This document shows, one piece after another, positions 43,208-51,388 of a stretch of DNA of 52,131 nt. The stretch spans positions 1 to 52,131 of the forward strand of contig JACDZH010000002.1 in assembly GCA_013426815.1 (NCBI GenBank), in the 5' to 3' direction. The first letter of the stretch is position 1. The number at the start of each line of letters is the position of its first letter. The notes beneath the pieces are model-generated. The model worked only from the letters and a program-made list of their open reading frames with translations, made no database searches and was not told the origin of the DNA. The position numbers were made by a program, and so were the translations under genes. The DNA is from Paludibacter sp. GTDB taxonomy: Bacteria > Bacteroidota > Bacteroidia > Bacteroidales > Paludibacteraceae.

Positions 43208-43333
43208 ATTAGGACACACGAGGGAATGATTATAAATTTTACAAACCTCTCTCTTTCCCCCTTCTTTCTCCCTCTCCATTCCCGCTTGCTGGACAAGTTT
43301 CCGAGGGTTGGGGTGAGGTCTGGGTTAGGGGGC
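43208..43333 (+). repeat. Composite dispersed repeat, copy 2
   Basis: ATTAGGACACACGAGGGAAT and GATTATAAA (43208-43236) match copy 1 at 6991-7020. A pyrimidine run (CTCTCTCTTTCCCCC...) then a purine run (GAGGGTTGGGGTGAGG...) follows, able to fold back imperfectly. It lies directly upstream of the ICMT-like gene, as copy 1 lies before Crp/Fnr paralogue 2. Confidence 0.6.
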
Positions 43334-43346
43334 TAATAATAAACAG

Positions 43347-44510
43347 ATGAAAACTACCATGACAGAATCAACTAAAAAAAACAAATTTCTAAACCTTGCT
43401 TGGTTTCCATACATTTTAATTCTATTCGAAATGCTTTATATGGCAACCCCATTTGCTGCATTTTTTTATTCGGTGTATGAAATTCCGTTGAAATTTTTAA
43501 ACGAGAACGCTCTTACAGCCAGATTGATACAGACCATTTTGCCACATTTTATTGAAACAGACAGCACAATCATACCTTTTCTAATTAACGCTGGGTGGAT
43601 AATGATGGCAATCGGATCAATAGTATTTATTGTAGGATTTATTCAAATTTATTATTCCAAATTTACAAAAAAAGGGGCTGTAACCGGCGGGATTTACAAC
43701 TTTATCCGCCACCCACAATATGCAGCATGGATACTTTTTGGGTTTGGGATGTCGCTTGTCTGGTCAAGATTAATTGTCTGGATTATGTTCGTATCTATGA
43801 TTTTTATATACTACTTACTTGCCAGAGCCGAAGAAAAGGAATGTATGATGAAATATAAGGATACATATCCACCCTATTTCAATAAAACTGGGATGTTTTT
43901 TCCTAAGATATTACACTTAGGTATATCAAATTTCCATTTTCCAAAAAATAAATTTCTATATGGTTCAACCATTTTGTTTATTTATGCGTCGGTAATAAGT
44001 ATAACCATTTTATCGGCTATCGGCTTAAGAAATTACTCCATTTCAAAAATGTCAACTTCTTGTGGAAGTGATTATTTAGCAGTTTCGGTAACCAATATTT
44101 CGCAGCGAGTAACCGATAAGACTATTGATATTATGCTCGGCGACAGGAAGGTACAAGAAGAAATATCAACATTATTCAAAAAAGGAGACTCCAAAATATT
44201 CTATGTTATGCCGCAAACTTGGATTTTTCCTGAATTAGGAATGACAAATGAGTTAAATGAACACAATAATCCACAAGCGCGAACATCATCTCATGGAAAT
44301 TTAGAAGATACTGCTCCAACAAAAAAGAGAGTTTTGATTTCATTGGCAAAACTAATTAAGGATACAGAACCATCAAAAATTCTCAATTACTTAAAACAGC
44401 AGATACCAATGTTATATGTTGACATCGATTTAGAAAAGGGTGAAGTTGTAGGCATATCAAAGCCGCCTCACGAAGGAATATATTCTGATATTCCGGTGCC
44501 TATGTTTTAA
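43347..44510 (+). CDS. ICMT/PEMT-like membrane methyltransferase with C-terminal extension
   Basis: The 387-aa protein has four or five membrane helices. Residues about 110-180 hold the isoprenylcysteine-carboxyl-methyltransferase signature: GGIYNFIRHPQYAAW, then ARAEEKECMMKYKDTYPPYFNKTG, where RHP, the EE pair and Tyr are typical of SAM/substrate binding. Helix 6-like segment YGSTILFIYASVISITILSAIGL follows, then about 160 C-terminal soluble residues of unknown function (ERxRTSSHGNLEDTAPT region). The extension is longer than in usual ICMT-like proteins. The start ATG at 43347 follows the composite repeat; an ATG at 43359 is possible. Confidence 0.75.
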   Translation: MKTTMTESTKKNKFLNLAWFPYILILFEMLYMATPFAAFFYSVYEIPLKFLNENALTARLIQTILPHFIETDSTIIPFLINAGWIMMAIGSIVFIVGFIQIYYSKFTKKGAVTGGIYNFIRHPQYAAWILFGFGMSLVWSRLIVWIMFVSMIFIYYLLARAEEKECMMKYKDTYPPYFNKTGMFFPKILHLGISNFHFPKNKFLYGSTILFIYASVISITILSAIGLRNYSISKMSTSCGSDYLAVSVTNISQRVTDKTIDIMLGDRKVQEEISTLFKKGDSKIFYVMPQTWIFPELGMTNELNEHNNPQARTSSHGNLEDTAPTKKRVLISLAKLIKDTEPSKILNYLKQQIPMLYVDIDLEKGEVVGISKPPHEGIYSDIPVPMF

Positions 44511-44530
44511 TAGAAATATGCTATTTATTT

Positions 44531-45601
44531 ATGAAAACCCGGATTATAATATCACATTGTATTCAAGATTTGAATATGCCGATAACAAAAATGTTGATAT
44601 TAACATATTTTGCAATTGTTTTTAATTCTTGTGCATCCTTTTTGGTAACAGATCATTGCGATGGAAATGAATTTTATAATCCAGCGATTGATTCAACTGA
44701 GCATAGTTTCTCAATGACTATCAAATGGATGTGGAAAATGAAAACTGTAGAATGGCCTAAATGGGTAAACGATCCTCCTCAGCCAGCTCCTCCAAGATAT
44801 GTAAAGAAAGGGGAGTTAAAAGTTACCTATATAAACCATGCAACGATTCTGATACAAGTTGATAGTGTAAATATTCTGACAGACCCTATTTTTTCGGATT
44901 ATGCCGGCCCTATATCATTCATGGGTGTAAAACGTGTCCGAAAACCAGGAATACCAATTGATAGTCTTCCAAAAATTGATATCATATTAATAAGTCATAA
45001 TCATTATGATCATTTAGACTTACCTTCACTTGAAATACTTGCAAAGAGAGACAAACCGATTCTCATTACTGGATTGGGAGTTAAAAAACAGCTCGATGAT
45101 ATTCCTTTCGACAAAGTGCAAGAGATGGACTGGTGGAATAAATTCACTCTAACGCCTGATAGTATTGATGTTACATTTGTTCCGGCTTTACACAAATCGG
45201 GCAGAGGATTGTTTGATGGCAACGAATCGCTTTGGGGTGGATTTGTCATTTCGAATGCTGTTGGTAATATCTACTTTGCAGGCGATACCGGATACGGGAG
45301 TTTTTTGGAGAAATTAAGCCACCGTTTCTCAAGCTTTCGATTAACTATATTTCCTATTGGGAGTTATGAAAAAAGATGGTTTATGAAAAAGCAACACATG
45401 AACCCTGATGATGCCGTAAAAGCACATATTTTGCTCCAATCAAAACAAAGTATAGGTATGCATTACGCCACATTCGCAGAACATCCGGAACAAACCATCG
45501 ATCAGCATGAAAAAGATTTAGATACCGCAATGAATTACTATCAACTACCAAAAGATAGATTTCTTGTTCTAAAATTCGGAGAGGGGATTTATATTCCATA
45601 A
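44531..45601 (+). CDS. NAPE-PLD-like MBL-fold hydrolase, probable lipoprotein
   Basis: The frame gives 356 aa from 44531. An ATG at 44576 (or 44591) gives a better lipoprotein signal ending in FNSC, so the true start may be there. The zinc signature is HNHYDHLD (SHNHYDHLDLPSL); other ligand boxes are VPALHKSG and FAGDTGYG, and IGMHYATFAEHPEQ near the end. The KGELKVTYINHATILIQVD and TDPIFSDYAGP strings are those of NAPE-PLD/UlaG-like phospholipase or lactonase proteins. It sits 20 nt after the ICMT-like gene and 24 nt before the methyltransferase, suggesting an operon acting on lipids or small esters. Confidence 0.85.
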   Translation: MKTRIIISHCIQDLNMPITKMLILTYFAIVFNSCASFLVTDHCDGNEFYNPAIDSTEHSFSMTIKWMWKMKTVEWPKWVNDPPQPAPPRYVKKGELKVTYINHATILIQVDSVNILTDPIFSDYAGPISFMGVKRVRKPGIPIDSLPKIDIILISHNHYDHLDLPSLEILAKRDKPILITGLGVKKQLDDIPFDKVQEMDWWNKFTLTPDSIDVTFVPALHKSGRGLFDGNESLWGGFVISNAVGNIYFAGDTGYGSFLEKLSHRFSSFRLTIFPIGSYEKRWFMKKQHMNPDDAVKAHILLQSKQSIGMHYATFAEHPEQTIDQHEKDLDTAMNYYQLPKDRFLVLKFGEGIYIP

Positions 45602-45625
45602 TTTTTTTCAAATACATGAACAAAT

Positions 45626-46174
45626 ATGAAAGAACAAACGCACCTATACCCTGCCCATCAATCAAAAATTCTGGACAATAAAATCAGAAGGTTGCTACAA
45701 AACCCTTTCAAAATTTTAAAACCATATATATCAACGGGAATGACAGTTTTGGATTATGGCTGCGGAAGTGGATATTTTTCTATACCGCTTTCGGAAATAG
45801 TAGGGTCTACCGGTAAAGTGTATTCGGTTGATATACAGAAGGAAATGTTAGACAAATTAAAGTCTAAGATATTGAAATTGAAGATTGCTAACATCATTCC
45901 GATTCATACTGCTAATAATAACACCAACTTGCAAGTTAGTATTGATTTTGTGATAGCAGCTAATGTTATACATGAAATTCCTGACAAGTATAACTTTTTT
46001 AAAGAAGTATTTGAAACATTAAAACCCAATGGCAAATTGTTAATGATTGAGCCTGATTTCATTGTTTCAAGGCAAAATTTCGATAATACACTTGCAATTG
46101 CAAAACAAGTAGGATTCTTTGAATATAAGACGATAAATTTACTATTAAGCAAGACAAGAATACTGATAAAATAA
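45626..46174 (+). CDS. Class I SAM-dependent methyltransferase, copy A
   Basis: The 182-aa protein has motif I VLDYGCGSGYFSIPLS (near 40-55), an acidic end of strand two (VYSVDIQKEML) and the IHEIPDKYNFFKEVFETLKPNGKLLMIEPDF block, as in small UbiE/methyltransferase-11-type enzymes. It ends soon after that block; the usual last strands are short. The methyl acceptor is unknown. A close paralogue (copy B) is at 50688, sharing NKIRRLLQNP[FY]KIL at the N-terminus and the same C-terminal end. In both places the multi-His membrane protein gene follows. Confidence 0.88.
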   Translation: MKEQTHLYPAHQSKILDNKIRRLLQNPFKILKPYISTGMTVLDYGCGSGYFSIPLSEIVGSTGKVYSVDIQKEMLDKLKSKILKLKIANIIPIHTANNNTNLQVSIDFVIAANVIHEIPDKYNFFKEVFETLKPNGKLLMIEPDFIVSRQNFDNTLAIAKQVGFFEYKTINLLLSKTRILIK

Positions 46175-46321
46175 TATCAAAAAAACTTGTAACAATACAA
46201 AACATGCATGCTAAGGTTGATTATTATTGAAAAAAAATCACATTCATACTGCAAAAACAGTGAATCCAAACCACGAAAGTGGAAATAATTAAGTACAAAC
46301 TATTTACTAAATTACACACAA

Positions 46322-47023
46322 ATGAAAAAGCTAATTGTAGCCATTTTGGTTATATTGAATACAAATATGGCTTTTACTCAATCGGACATAGATAATATGA
46401 GTGATAATTCCAAATTATCAACCGACTCAATGGATCAACCCAAGCAAGTTCTAATAGTAAATACAATTGACGACACGACTCAGTTTGTTAAATTGGTTTC
46501 TCCGTCCGATTCCACAATTCCATTGCCACGAAAGATGTTTTTAACTCAACGATTACTTTGGGGCAAAAAGGGATTGATGAGAAACTTTGATAGATTTGAA
46601 TTGTCCCATTCCTACAGAGAAAGAGAAATATCAATCAGAGATAAAATGATTTCTGCTCATCAATTTTTAGGATATGCTACATTAATAGGCTTAGCAAGTG
46701 TTGGTGTGACAGGAATAATGATAAAAAATGACAATGATGTGAGGGATTTACACGAAGGATTAGCCGGCGTTACCAATCTACTCTATTTTTCGACTGCAAC
46801 TATGGTGCTATTTGCCCCTCCCCGATTAAAAGATAGAGACAGTGGTTGGTCTAAGGTTAAAATACATAAAGTACTTTCAATTTTGCACTTTATAGGTATG
46901 ATAACTACCAATGTATTGGCCGAAAGGTCAACACACAATTCAGATTTATTAAAATACCACAAGATAGCCGCAATCACTACATTCGCAGCGTATTTTGCTT
47001 CAACAATAGTAATTAAAATTTAA
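46322..47023 (+). CDS. Multi-His membrane protein, possibly b-type haem-binding, copy A
   Basis: The 233-aa protein has a signal-like start, a soluble stretch of about 90 residues (with VKLVSPSDST and KMFLTQRLLWGKKGLMRNFD) and four or five membrane helices. Histidines sit in or next to helices: His113 (SAHQFLGY), His144 (DLHEGLAG), His189 (ILHFIGM), His213 (KYHKIA); all four are kept in copy B at 51389. His182 is Asn in copy B. Such paired helix histidines suggest cytochrome b561-like haem ligation, an inference from spacing only. It is followed by a two-helix protein and a superoxide-reductase-like protein, so a redox role is likely. Confidence 0.65.
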   Translation: MKKLIVAILVILNTNMAFTQSDIDNMSDNSKLSTDSMDQPKQVLIVNTIDDTTQFVKLVSPSDSTIPLPRKMFLTQRLLWGKKGLMRNFDRFELSHSYREREISIRDKMISAHQFLGYATLIGLASVGVTGIMIKNDNDVRDLHEGLAGVTNLLYFSTATMVLFAPPRLKDRDSGWSKVKIHKVLSILHFIGMITTNVLAERSTHNSDLLKYHKIAAITTFAAYFASTIVIKI

Positions 47024-47041
47024 TCGATATTATTTAATAAT

Positions 47042-47242
47042 ATGGAAAATTTTCCAATTTATGAAACATCAATTTGGATAGGAATTATTGGCTTTATACT
47101 CATTATTTTCACATCTTTATTAGGGTATAGAATCATCAAAACACCCGTAAAAATGCATCTTCATAGGCGTATTGGCATACTTGGATTAGTTGCTTGTACA
47201 ATCCATTCATTCATCATGTTTTACTTCTATTTATTCACTTAA
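47042..47242 (+). CDS. Two-helix membrane protein
   Basis: The 66-aa protein has two hydrophobic helices (IWIGIIGFILIIFTSLLG and IGILGLVACTIHSFIMFYFYLF) with His in the loop (KMHLHRR) and in helix two (CTIHSF). It starts 19 nt after the multi-His protein and 15 nt before the superoxide-reductase-like gene. The His placement again resembles half of a haem-binding helix bundle, so it may be a subunit of the same complex. No family recognised. Confidence 0.6.
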   Translation: MENFPIYETSIWIGIIGFILIIFTSLLGYRIIKTPVKMHLHRRIGILGLVACTIHSFIMFYFYLFT

Positions 47243-47256
47243 AAAATTGATTTATT

Positions 47257-47592
47257 ATGAAAATATATGTCTTAATATTACTGCTTTTGGCATCTTCATT
47301 TTTTATTTATGTAAAGCCTGACCCTGCAAAGAAAATAATTTTGTCGTACAATCATGGTCTTTTATACATTGAGGTAATACATCCGGTAAAAAACGTAAAT
47401 TCACATTTCATTGATATGATTAAAATTATGGTCGATGGAAAGGAAGTAAAGAAAATAAAACTAACGAAACAATCGAGCCCTGAAGCTGAAATTCAGGAAC
47501 TTGTAATAACAGAAATTAAACCTGGATGTACAGTTGAGGTAAAAACACATTGTAATGAATTTGGAAATAAATCAGCAAAGCTGAAGTTATAA
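47257..47592 (+). CDS. Superoxide-reductase-like (SORL/desulfoferrodoxin-family) exported protein
   Basis: The 111-aa protein has a short hydrophobic leader. It matches the SORL fold pattern: YNHGLLYIEVIHPVKN with His33 and His42, NSHFIDMIKIMVDGKEV with His50, PEAEI and a C-terminal CN-x-x-G (THCNEFG, Cys99). The canonical iron site of superoxide reductases uses four His and this Cys; in CN-x-H-G the last His would be at 102, which here is Phe. So at least one ligand is missing, and His98 next to the Cys may or may not replace it. Exported SORL-like proteins are known in Bacteroidota. It is third in the gene group starting at 46322. Activity unproven. Confidence 0.55.
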   Translation: MKIYVLILLLLASSFFIYVKPDPAKKIILSYNHGLLYIEVIHPVKNVNSHFIDMIKIMVDGKEVKKIKLTKQSSPEAEIQELVITEIKPGCTVEVKTHCNEFGNKSAKLKL

Positions 47593-47830
47593 ACTCAATC
47601 TTTTTTGTAAACGTCAGGTTCATCGTGAAATGGTTGATATGAAAATTCATCCTTTTTCTACTTATTGCTCAATTGTCTATAAATTGATTAATAATAACGT
47701 AGAAGTATTATCAACTCATCATCCTATTAAAATTCGAAATCACACCTACTACTTCGAAAAACACGAAATTCGAATTTTTTCATTTCTTTAATATCAATCC
47801 TTTCGCTTTTTTTTTATTTACAATAGATTT

Positions 47831-47874
47831 TTGACTTGAGTCAATGCACGTAAAATATTGGCACGATACTTTTG
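47831..47874 (+). promoter_or_regulatory. Fnr-like box and -7 element of TonB receptor 4
   Basis: TTGACTTGAGTCAA (47831-47844) is a perfect TTGAC-N4-GTCAA. The -7 element TACTTTTG (47867-47874) ends 36.5 bp from the box centre. The other bases of the 312-nt gap hold no gene that I can see. Confidence 0.8.
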
Positions 47875-47904
47875 CAGTATTGTTTAACTAAAAAATATAT
47901 CGTT

Positions 47905-50220
47905 ATGAAAAACAAGAAGAATATTGGAATTACAATTGCATTTTTTGTAATCAGTTTTTTACATGCTGGAAGCATAAATGCACAATACACACAAACAATT
48001 AAAGGAAATGTGTACGACCAAGCGAGCCAAGATAAATTACTTGGCGTAAGTGTTATACTATTATCGACTAACCCAACATTAGGTTCTACTACCGACAATG
48101 ATGGAAAATTCAAAATCAACAATGTGCCTATTGGCCGATACGATATTCAGTTATCTTATATAGGCTATGAAACTAAAGTTATTCCAGCGGTTATGGTTAC
48201 TTCGGGGAAAGAAGTGATCCTAAATGTTGATTTGAAAGAAGCGGTAACAACCTTGAATGAGGTAGTTGTTAGTGCTCGCGGCAAAGAGAAGCCATTAAAT
48301 TCAATGATAACATTGAGTGGTAGATCATTCACTGTAGAGGAAACAGGTCGTTATGCCGGAGGGCTCGATGACCCCGGAAGGCTGGTATCCACGTTTGCCG
48401 GAGTTTCAGATGGTTCATTACAATCAAATGGAATTGTAGTACGCGGAAATGCTCCATTTGGTACCGGATACCGAATTGAAGGACTCTCTGTGGATAACCC
48501 CAATCATTTTGCCGGAGAAGACTTTTTGGGTGGAGGTTTTGTATCCATTTTAAGTAAACAAGTGCTAAGCAATTCCGATTTCCTAACCGGTGCATTTCCG
48601 GCAGAATATGGTAATGCACTTTCATCGGTTTTCGATATGAAACTTAAAACCGGAAATACAGAGAAATATGAACATACTTTTCAAGCAGGAGTATTGGGTC
48701 TGGATGTGGCTTCGGAAGGTCCTATTATTAAAAACACAAATTCATCTTATATTTTCAATTATCGATATTCAACATTTGGCATCGTTCAAGACATCCTGCC
48801 TGATGAAACCGGATTACCTGTTTATCAAGATTTAAGTTTTAAATTTAATTTTCCCACAAAAATAGGTATTTTCTCGCTGTGGGGTTCAGGAGGTTTAGAA
48901 AGTTATAAATCTGGTAATGAATTGGATAAGGAAAAAGAAAAAGAAATCATAGATGACAAATCAAGTACAGGGATTCTTGGATTAAAACACAAATTGAATA
49001 TTGGTCATACAGCATATATTTCAACTTCGATTGGAGTGAATGCTTCGACAAAGAACAATATATTAAAAAATTTATATACTGACGATATTTATTATTGGGA
49101 CGAGAAAATGGACAATATCTATGGGAAATACATGTTTTCGACAAGTTTCAACCAAAAAATATCTTCTCGTTTGTTTGTGAGAACTGGAATTGATGCTGAA
49201 TATCTGTTTTACGATATCAAAAATTATAAATCGAACTCGAGACCAAATCCTATGGTGCAACTTGTAAACCATGATGGTAACACTAACATGTGGCAAGGTT
49301 ATTTACAGATAAAATACGATTTGCTACAAAATATCAACATCAATGCAGGAGTACACCAACAGCACTTAGCATTAAATAATACGAATAGTACTGAACCTCG
49401 TGTTGGTATTCAATGGTCTGTAAATAATAAAAATACACTTAGTTTTGCTTACGGAAGACACAGTCAAATTCATAGTCTCAATGTTTACTTTGTTGAAAAA
49501 TCATCACAAACAGGAATAATTTTGCCAAATAAAAATCTAGATTTTATGAAAGCGAATCATTTTGTTTTTGGGTATGATTTGTCTATTAGCAATAATATTC
49601 GACTTAAAATTGAGCCATATTATCAAACCCTATTTGATGTACCAGTAGAAGAAAATACAGCCTTTTCGATAATTAACCTAATTGATTTAAATACATTCAA
49701 TAAATCATTGGTTAATAAAGGTACAGGACGAAATATGGGTATAGACCTTACCTTAGAGCGTTTCTTTGAGAACAATTATTATTATACAATTACAGCATCG
49801 CTTTTCGATTCAAAATTTAAAGGAGGTGATGGGATTGAGCGCAATACCATTTATAATAAAAAATTTATTACCAATATACTCGGAGGAAAAGAATTTATAA
49901 TAAATAAAAAAAACATACTGAGTTTAAACGGCAGATTATATATCAATCTTGGAAATTATATTAGTCCGGTCGATTATAGCAATCAAACCAATCAGTCAGC
50001 GTATTTTGAAACTCAGCAACCTACAAATTATCGTTTCGATATTAGTGCTAGTTATACAAGAAATCGTGAAAAAATCAACACTACATGGTCTATTCAGATC
50101 CTTAATATTTTAAATTCAAAGAGTCCAATGAGTCCAACTGAAGACTTATTAACTAATGAATTTTATTATAAATATGAAAGTGTAATGCTGCCATCACTTA
50201 GTTGGAAAATTCAATTTTAG
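47905..50220 (+). CDS. TonB-dependent receptor 4 with carboxypeptidase-regulatory-like domain
   Basis: The protein is 771 aa from the ATG at 47905; the frame is open from 47872 but that overlaps the -7 element. A signal peptide ends near INAQ. The CarboxypepD_reg-like domain (about 25-105, GNVYDQASQDKLLGVSVILL, LSYIGYETK), plug (about 120-225, RYAGGLDDPGRLVSTFAGVSDG, GIVVRGNAPFG, GAFPAEYGNALSSVF) and barrel to the final QF are complete. It is a full-length paralogue of receptors 1 and 3. Its promoter has a perfect Fnr-like box. It lies between the two copies of the methyltransferase/multi-His pair. Ligand unknown. Confidence 0.9.
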   Translation: MKNKKNIGITIAFFVISFLHAGSINAQYTQTIKGNVYDQASQDKLLGVSVILLSTNPTLGSTTDNDGKFKINNVPIGRYDIQLSYIGYETKVIPAVMVTSGKEVILNVDLKEAVTTLNEVVVSARGKEKPLNSMITLSGRSFTVEETGRYAGGLDDPGRLVSTFAGVSDGSLQSNGIVVRGNAPFGTGYRIEGLSVDNPNHFAGEDFLGGGFVSILSKQVLSNSDFLTGAFPAEYGNALSSVFDMKLKTGNTEKYEHTFQAGVLGLDVASEGPIIKNTNSSYIFNYRYSTFGIVQDILPDETGLPVYQDLSFKFNFPTKIGIFSLWGSGGLESYKSGNELDKEKEKEIIDDKSSTGILGLKHKLNIGHTAYISTSIGVNASTKNNILKNLYTDDIYYWDEKMDNIYGKYMFSTSFNQKISSRLFVRTGIDAEYLFYDIKNYKSNSRPNPMVQLVNHDGNTNMWQGYLQIKYDLLQNININAGVHQQHLALNNTNSTEPRVGIQWSVNNKNTLSFAYGRHSQIHSLNVYFVEKSSQTGIILPNKNLDFMKANHFVFGYDLSISNNIRLKIEPYYQTLFDVPVEENTAFSIINLIDLNTFNKSLVNKGTGRNMGIDLTLERFFENNYYYTITASLFDSKFKGGDGIERNTIYNKKFITNILGGKEFIINKKNILSLNGRLYINLGNYISPVDYSNQTNQSAYFETQQPTNYRFDISASYTRNREKINTTWSIQILNILNSKSPMSPTEDLLTNEFYYKYESVMLPSLSWKIQF

Positions 50221-50237
50221 TTTTTGCAATAATAAAT

Positions 50238-50454
50238 ATAACGTGAGTTTGATATAAGAATATAATTAAAATGCTGTAATACAAAGTTTTATATTTCCCG
50301 TATGGATTTCAATCCAATAAATATTGCATTCAAGAAATGAATTCCACCGATTGGATATTAATATGTCTCCATGTGGGAAATAATTCAAAATTAACTTTTT
50401 TTCTATTGATATTAAAGTCCTTACGAACAAATGATTATATCAAACTCGCGTTAA
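50238..50454. repeat. 217-bp imperfect palindrome (MITE-like element)
   Basis: The ends pair: ATAACGTGAGTTTGATATAA (50238-50257) against TTATATCAAACTCGCGTTAA (50435-50454), with two mismatches in 20. Inside, TATTTCCCGTATGGA pairs with TCCATGTGGGAAATA, and CAATCCAAT with ATTGGAT-type sequence near the centre. The whole stretch could fold as one long hairpin. It fills most of the 467-nt gap after TonB receptor 4 and contains no gene. Confidence 0.7.
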
Positions 50455-50687
50455 TAATATATCTCCTCAAAAAAAAACATTAAAATTAAGATAGTTTATT
50501 AAGCAAGTCAAAATGAGGGGTATTACTTAATTCATAATATTATTTATAACAATTAGTGTAATTGGTAATCAAATATTTCATAAAAATTATTCTTAAGTTG
50601 AATTGATTTGATTTGAATAATTGCATGTGAAAGTTTAGCAATTTGAGCCGTTTTAACTAAGTATAAATTTAAAAAATAAATAAACAG

Positions 50688-51260
50688 ATGAAAGTAGAAA
50701 AAAACCATATTTTTTCAGCACAAAAGGCAGATACATTGGATAACAAAATTAGAAGATTGTTGCAAAATCCCTACAAAATTCTAGCACCTTTTGTTGAAAA
50801 AGGAATTACAGTATTGGATTATGGTTGCGGAAATGGCTATTTTACTATTCCTTTATCTGATTTGGTTGGGAATGAAGGAAAAGTATATTCTGTTGATATT
50901 CAAAAAGAAATGCTGGTGAAATTAGCTACTAAAATATTTGATTTACAGATTTCTAATATTACTCCAATTCTTGTAACTGAAGGATACACAAACCGAATGG
51001 AATTAATTGATTTAATAATAACAGTTTATGTTATACATGAAATTCCTGACAAGAATAATTTCTTTCAAGAAATGTTTGAAATATTAAAACCTACGGGTAG
51101 ATTGTTAATCATTGAACCTGATTTCATAGTTTCCCGCCAAAATTTTGCAAATACAGTTGATATTGCAAAAAAAGTAGGATTTATAGAAAACCAGAAGTTA
51201 AATTTTCTGTTAAGTAAAGCACGTTTATTTTCAAAAATCGAGTTAAAAAAACTCCATTAA
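50688..51260 (+). CDS. Class I SAM-dependent methyltransferase, copy B
   Basis: The 190-aa protein is a close paralogue of copy A at 45626: motif I VLDYGCGNGYFTIPLS, VYSVDIQKEML, then VIHEIPDKNNFFQEMFEILKP and IEPDFIVSRQNF are nearly the same. The C-terminus is eight residues longer (SKIELKKLH). Both copies are followed by a multi-His membrane protein gene with a gap of about 130-150 nt, so the pair was duplicated as a unit. The TonB receptor 4 gene lies between. Methyl acceptor unknown. Confidence 0.88.
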   Translation: MKVEKNHIFSAQKADTLDNKIRRLLQNPYKILAPFVEKGITVLDYGCGNGYFTIPLSDLVGNEGKVYSVDIQKEMLVKLATKIFDLQISNITPILVTEGYTNRMELIDLIITVYVIHEIPDKNNFFQEMFEILKPTGRLLIIEPDFIVSRQNFANTVDIAKKVGFIENQKLNFLLSKARLFSKIELKKLH

Positions 51261-51388
51261 AAGTACACTTCTCGAATAAAATAATTGATTATCATTGCAT
51301 AGTTTTTCCAATTTTTACTGATTGAAAATCGATTCGAAAATCAGAAAGTTAAAAAAAACACGATTAATATACTTAAAATGACACATGT

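Noticed and set aside
50238-50454. Integron attC site or gene-cassette array
   Set aside because: The same-strand single genes suggested it, but the ends do not carry the RYYYAAC/GTTRRRY core sites, there is no integrase, and no similar site lies between most genes.
51318-51344. CTGATT-N15-AATCAG inverted repeat before copy B of the multi-His protein
   Set aside because: It resembles the ACTGAT half-site of 34531 but the spacer is long and no -7 element is placed to fit.
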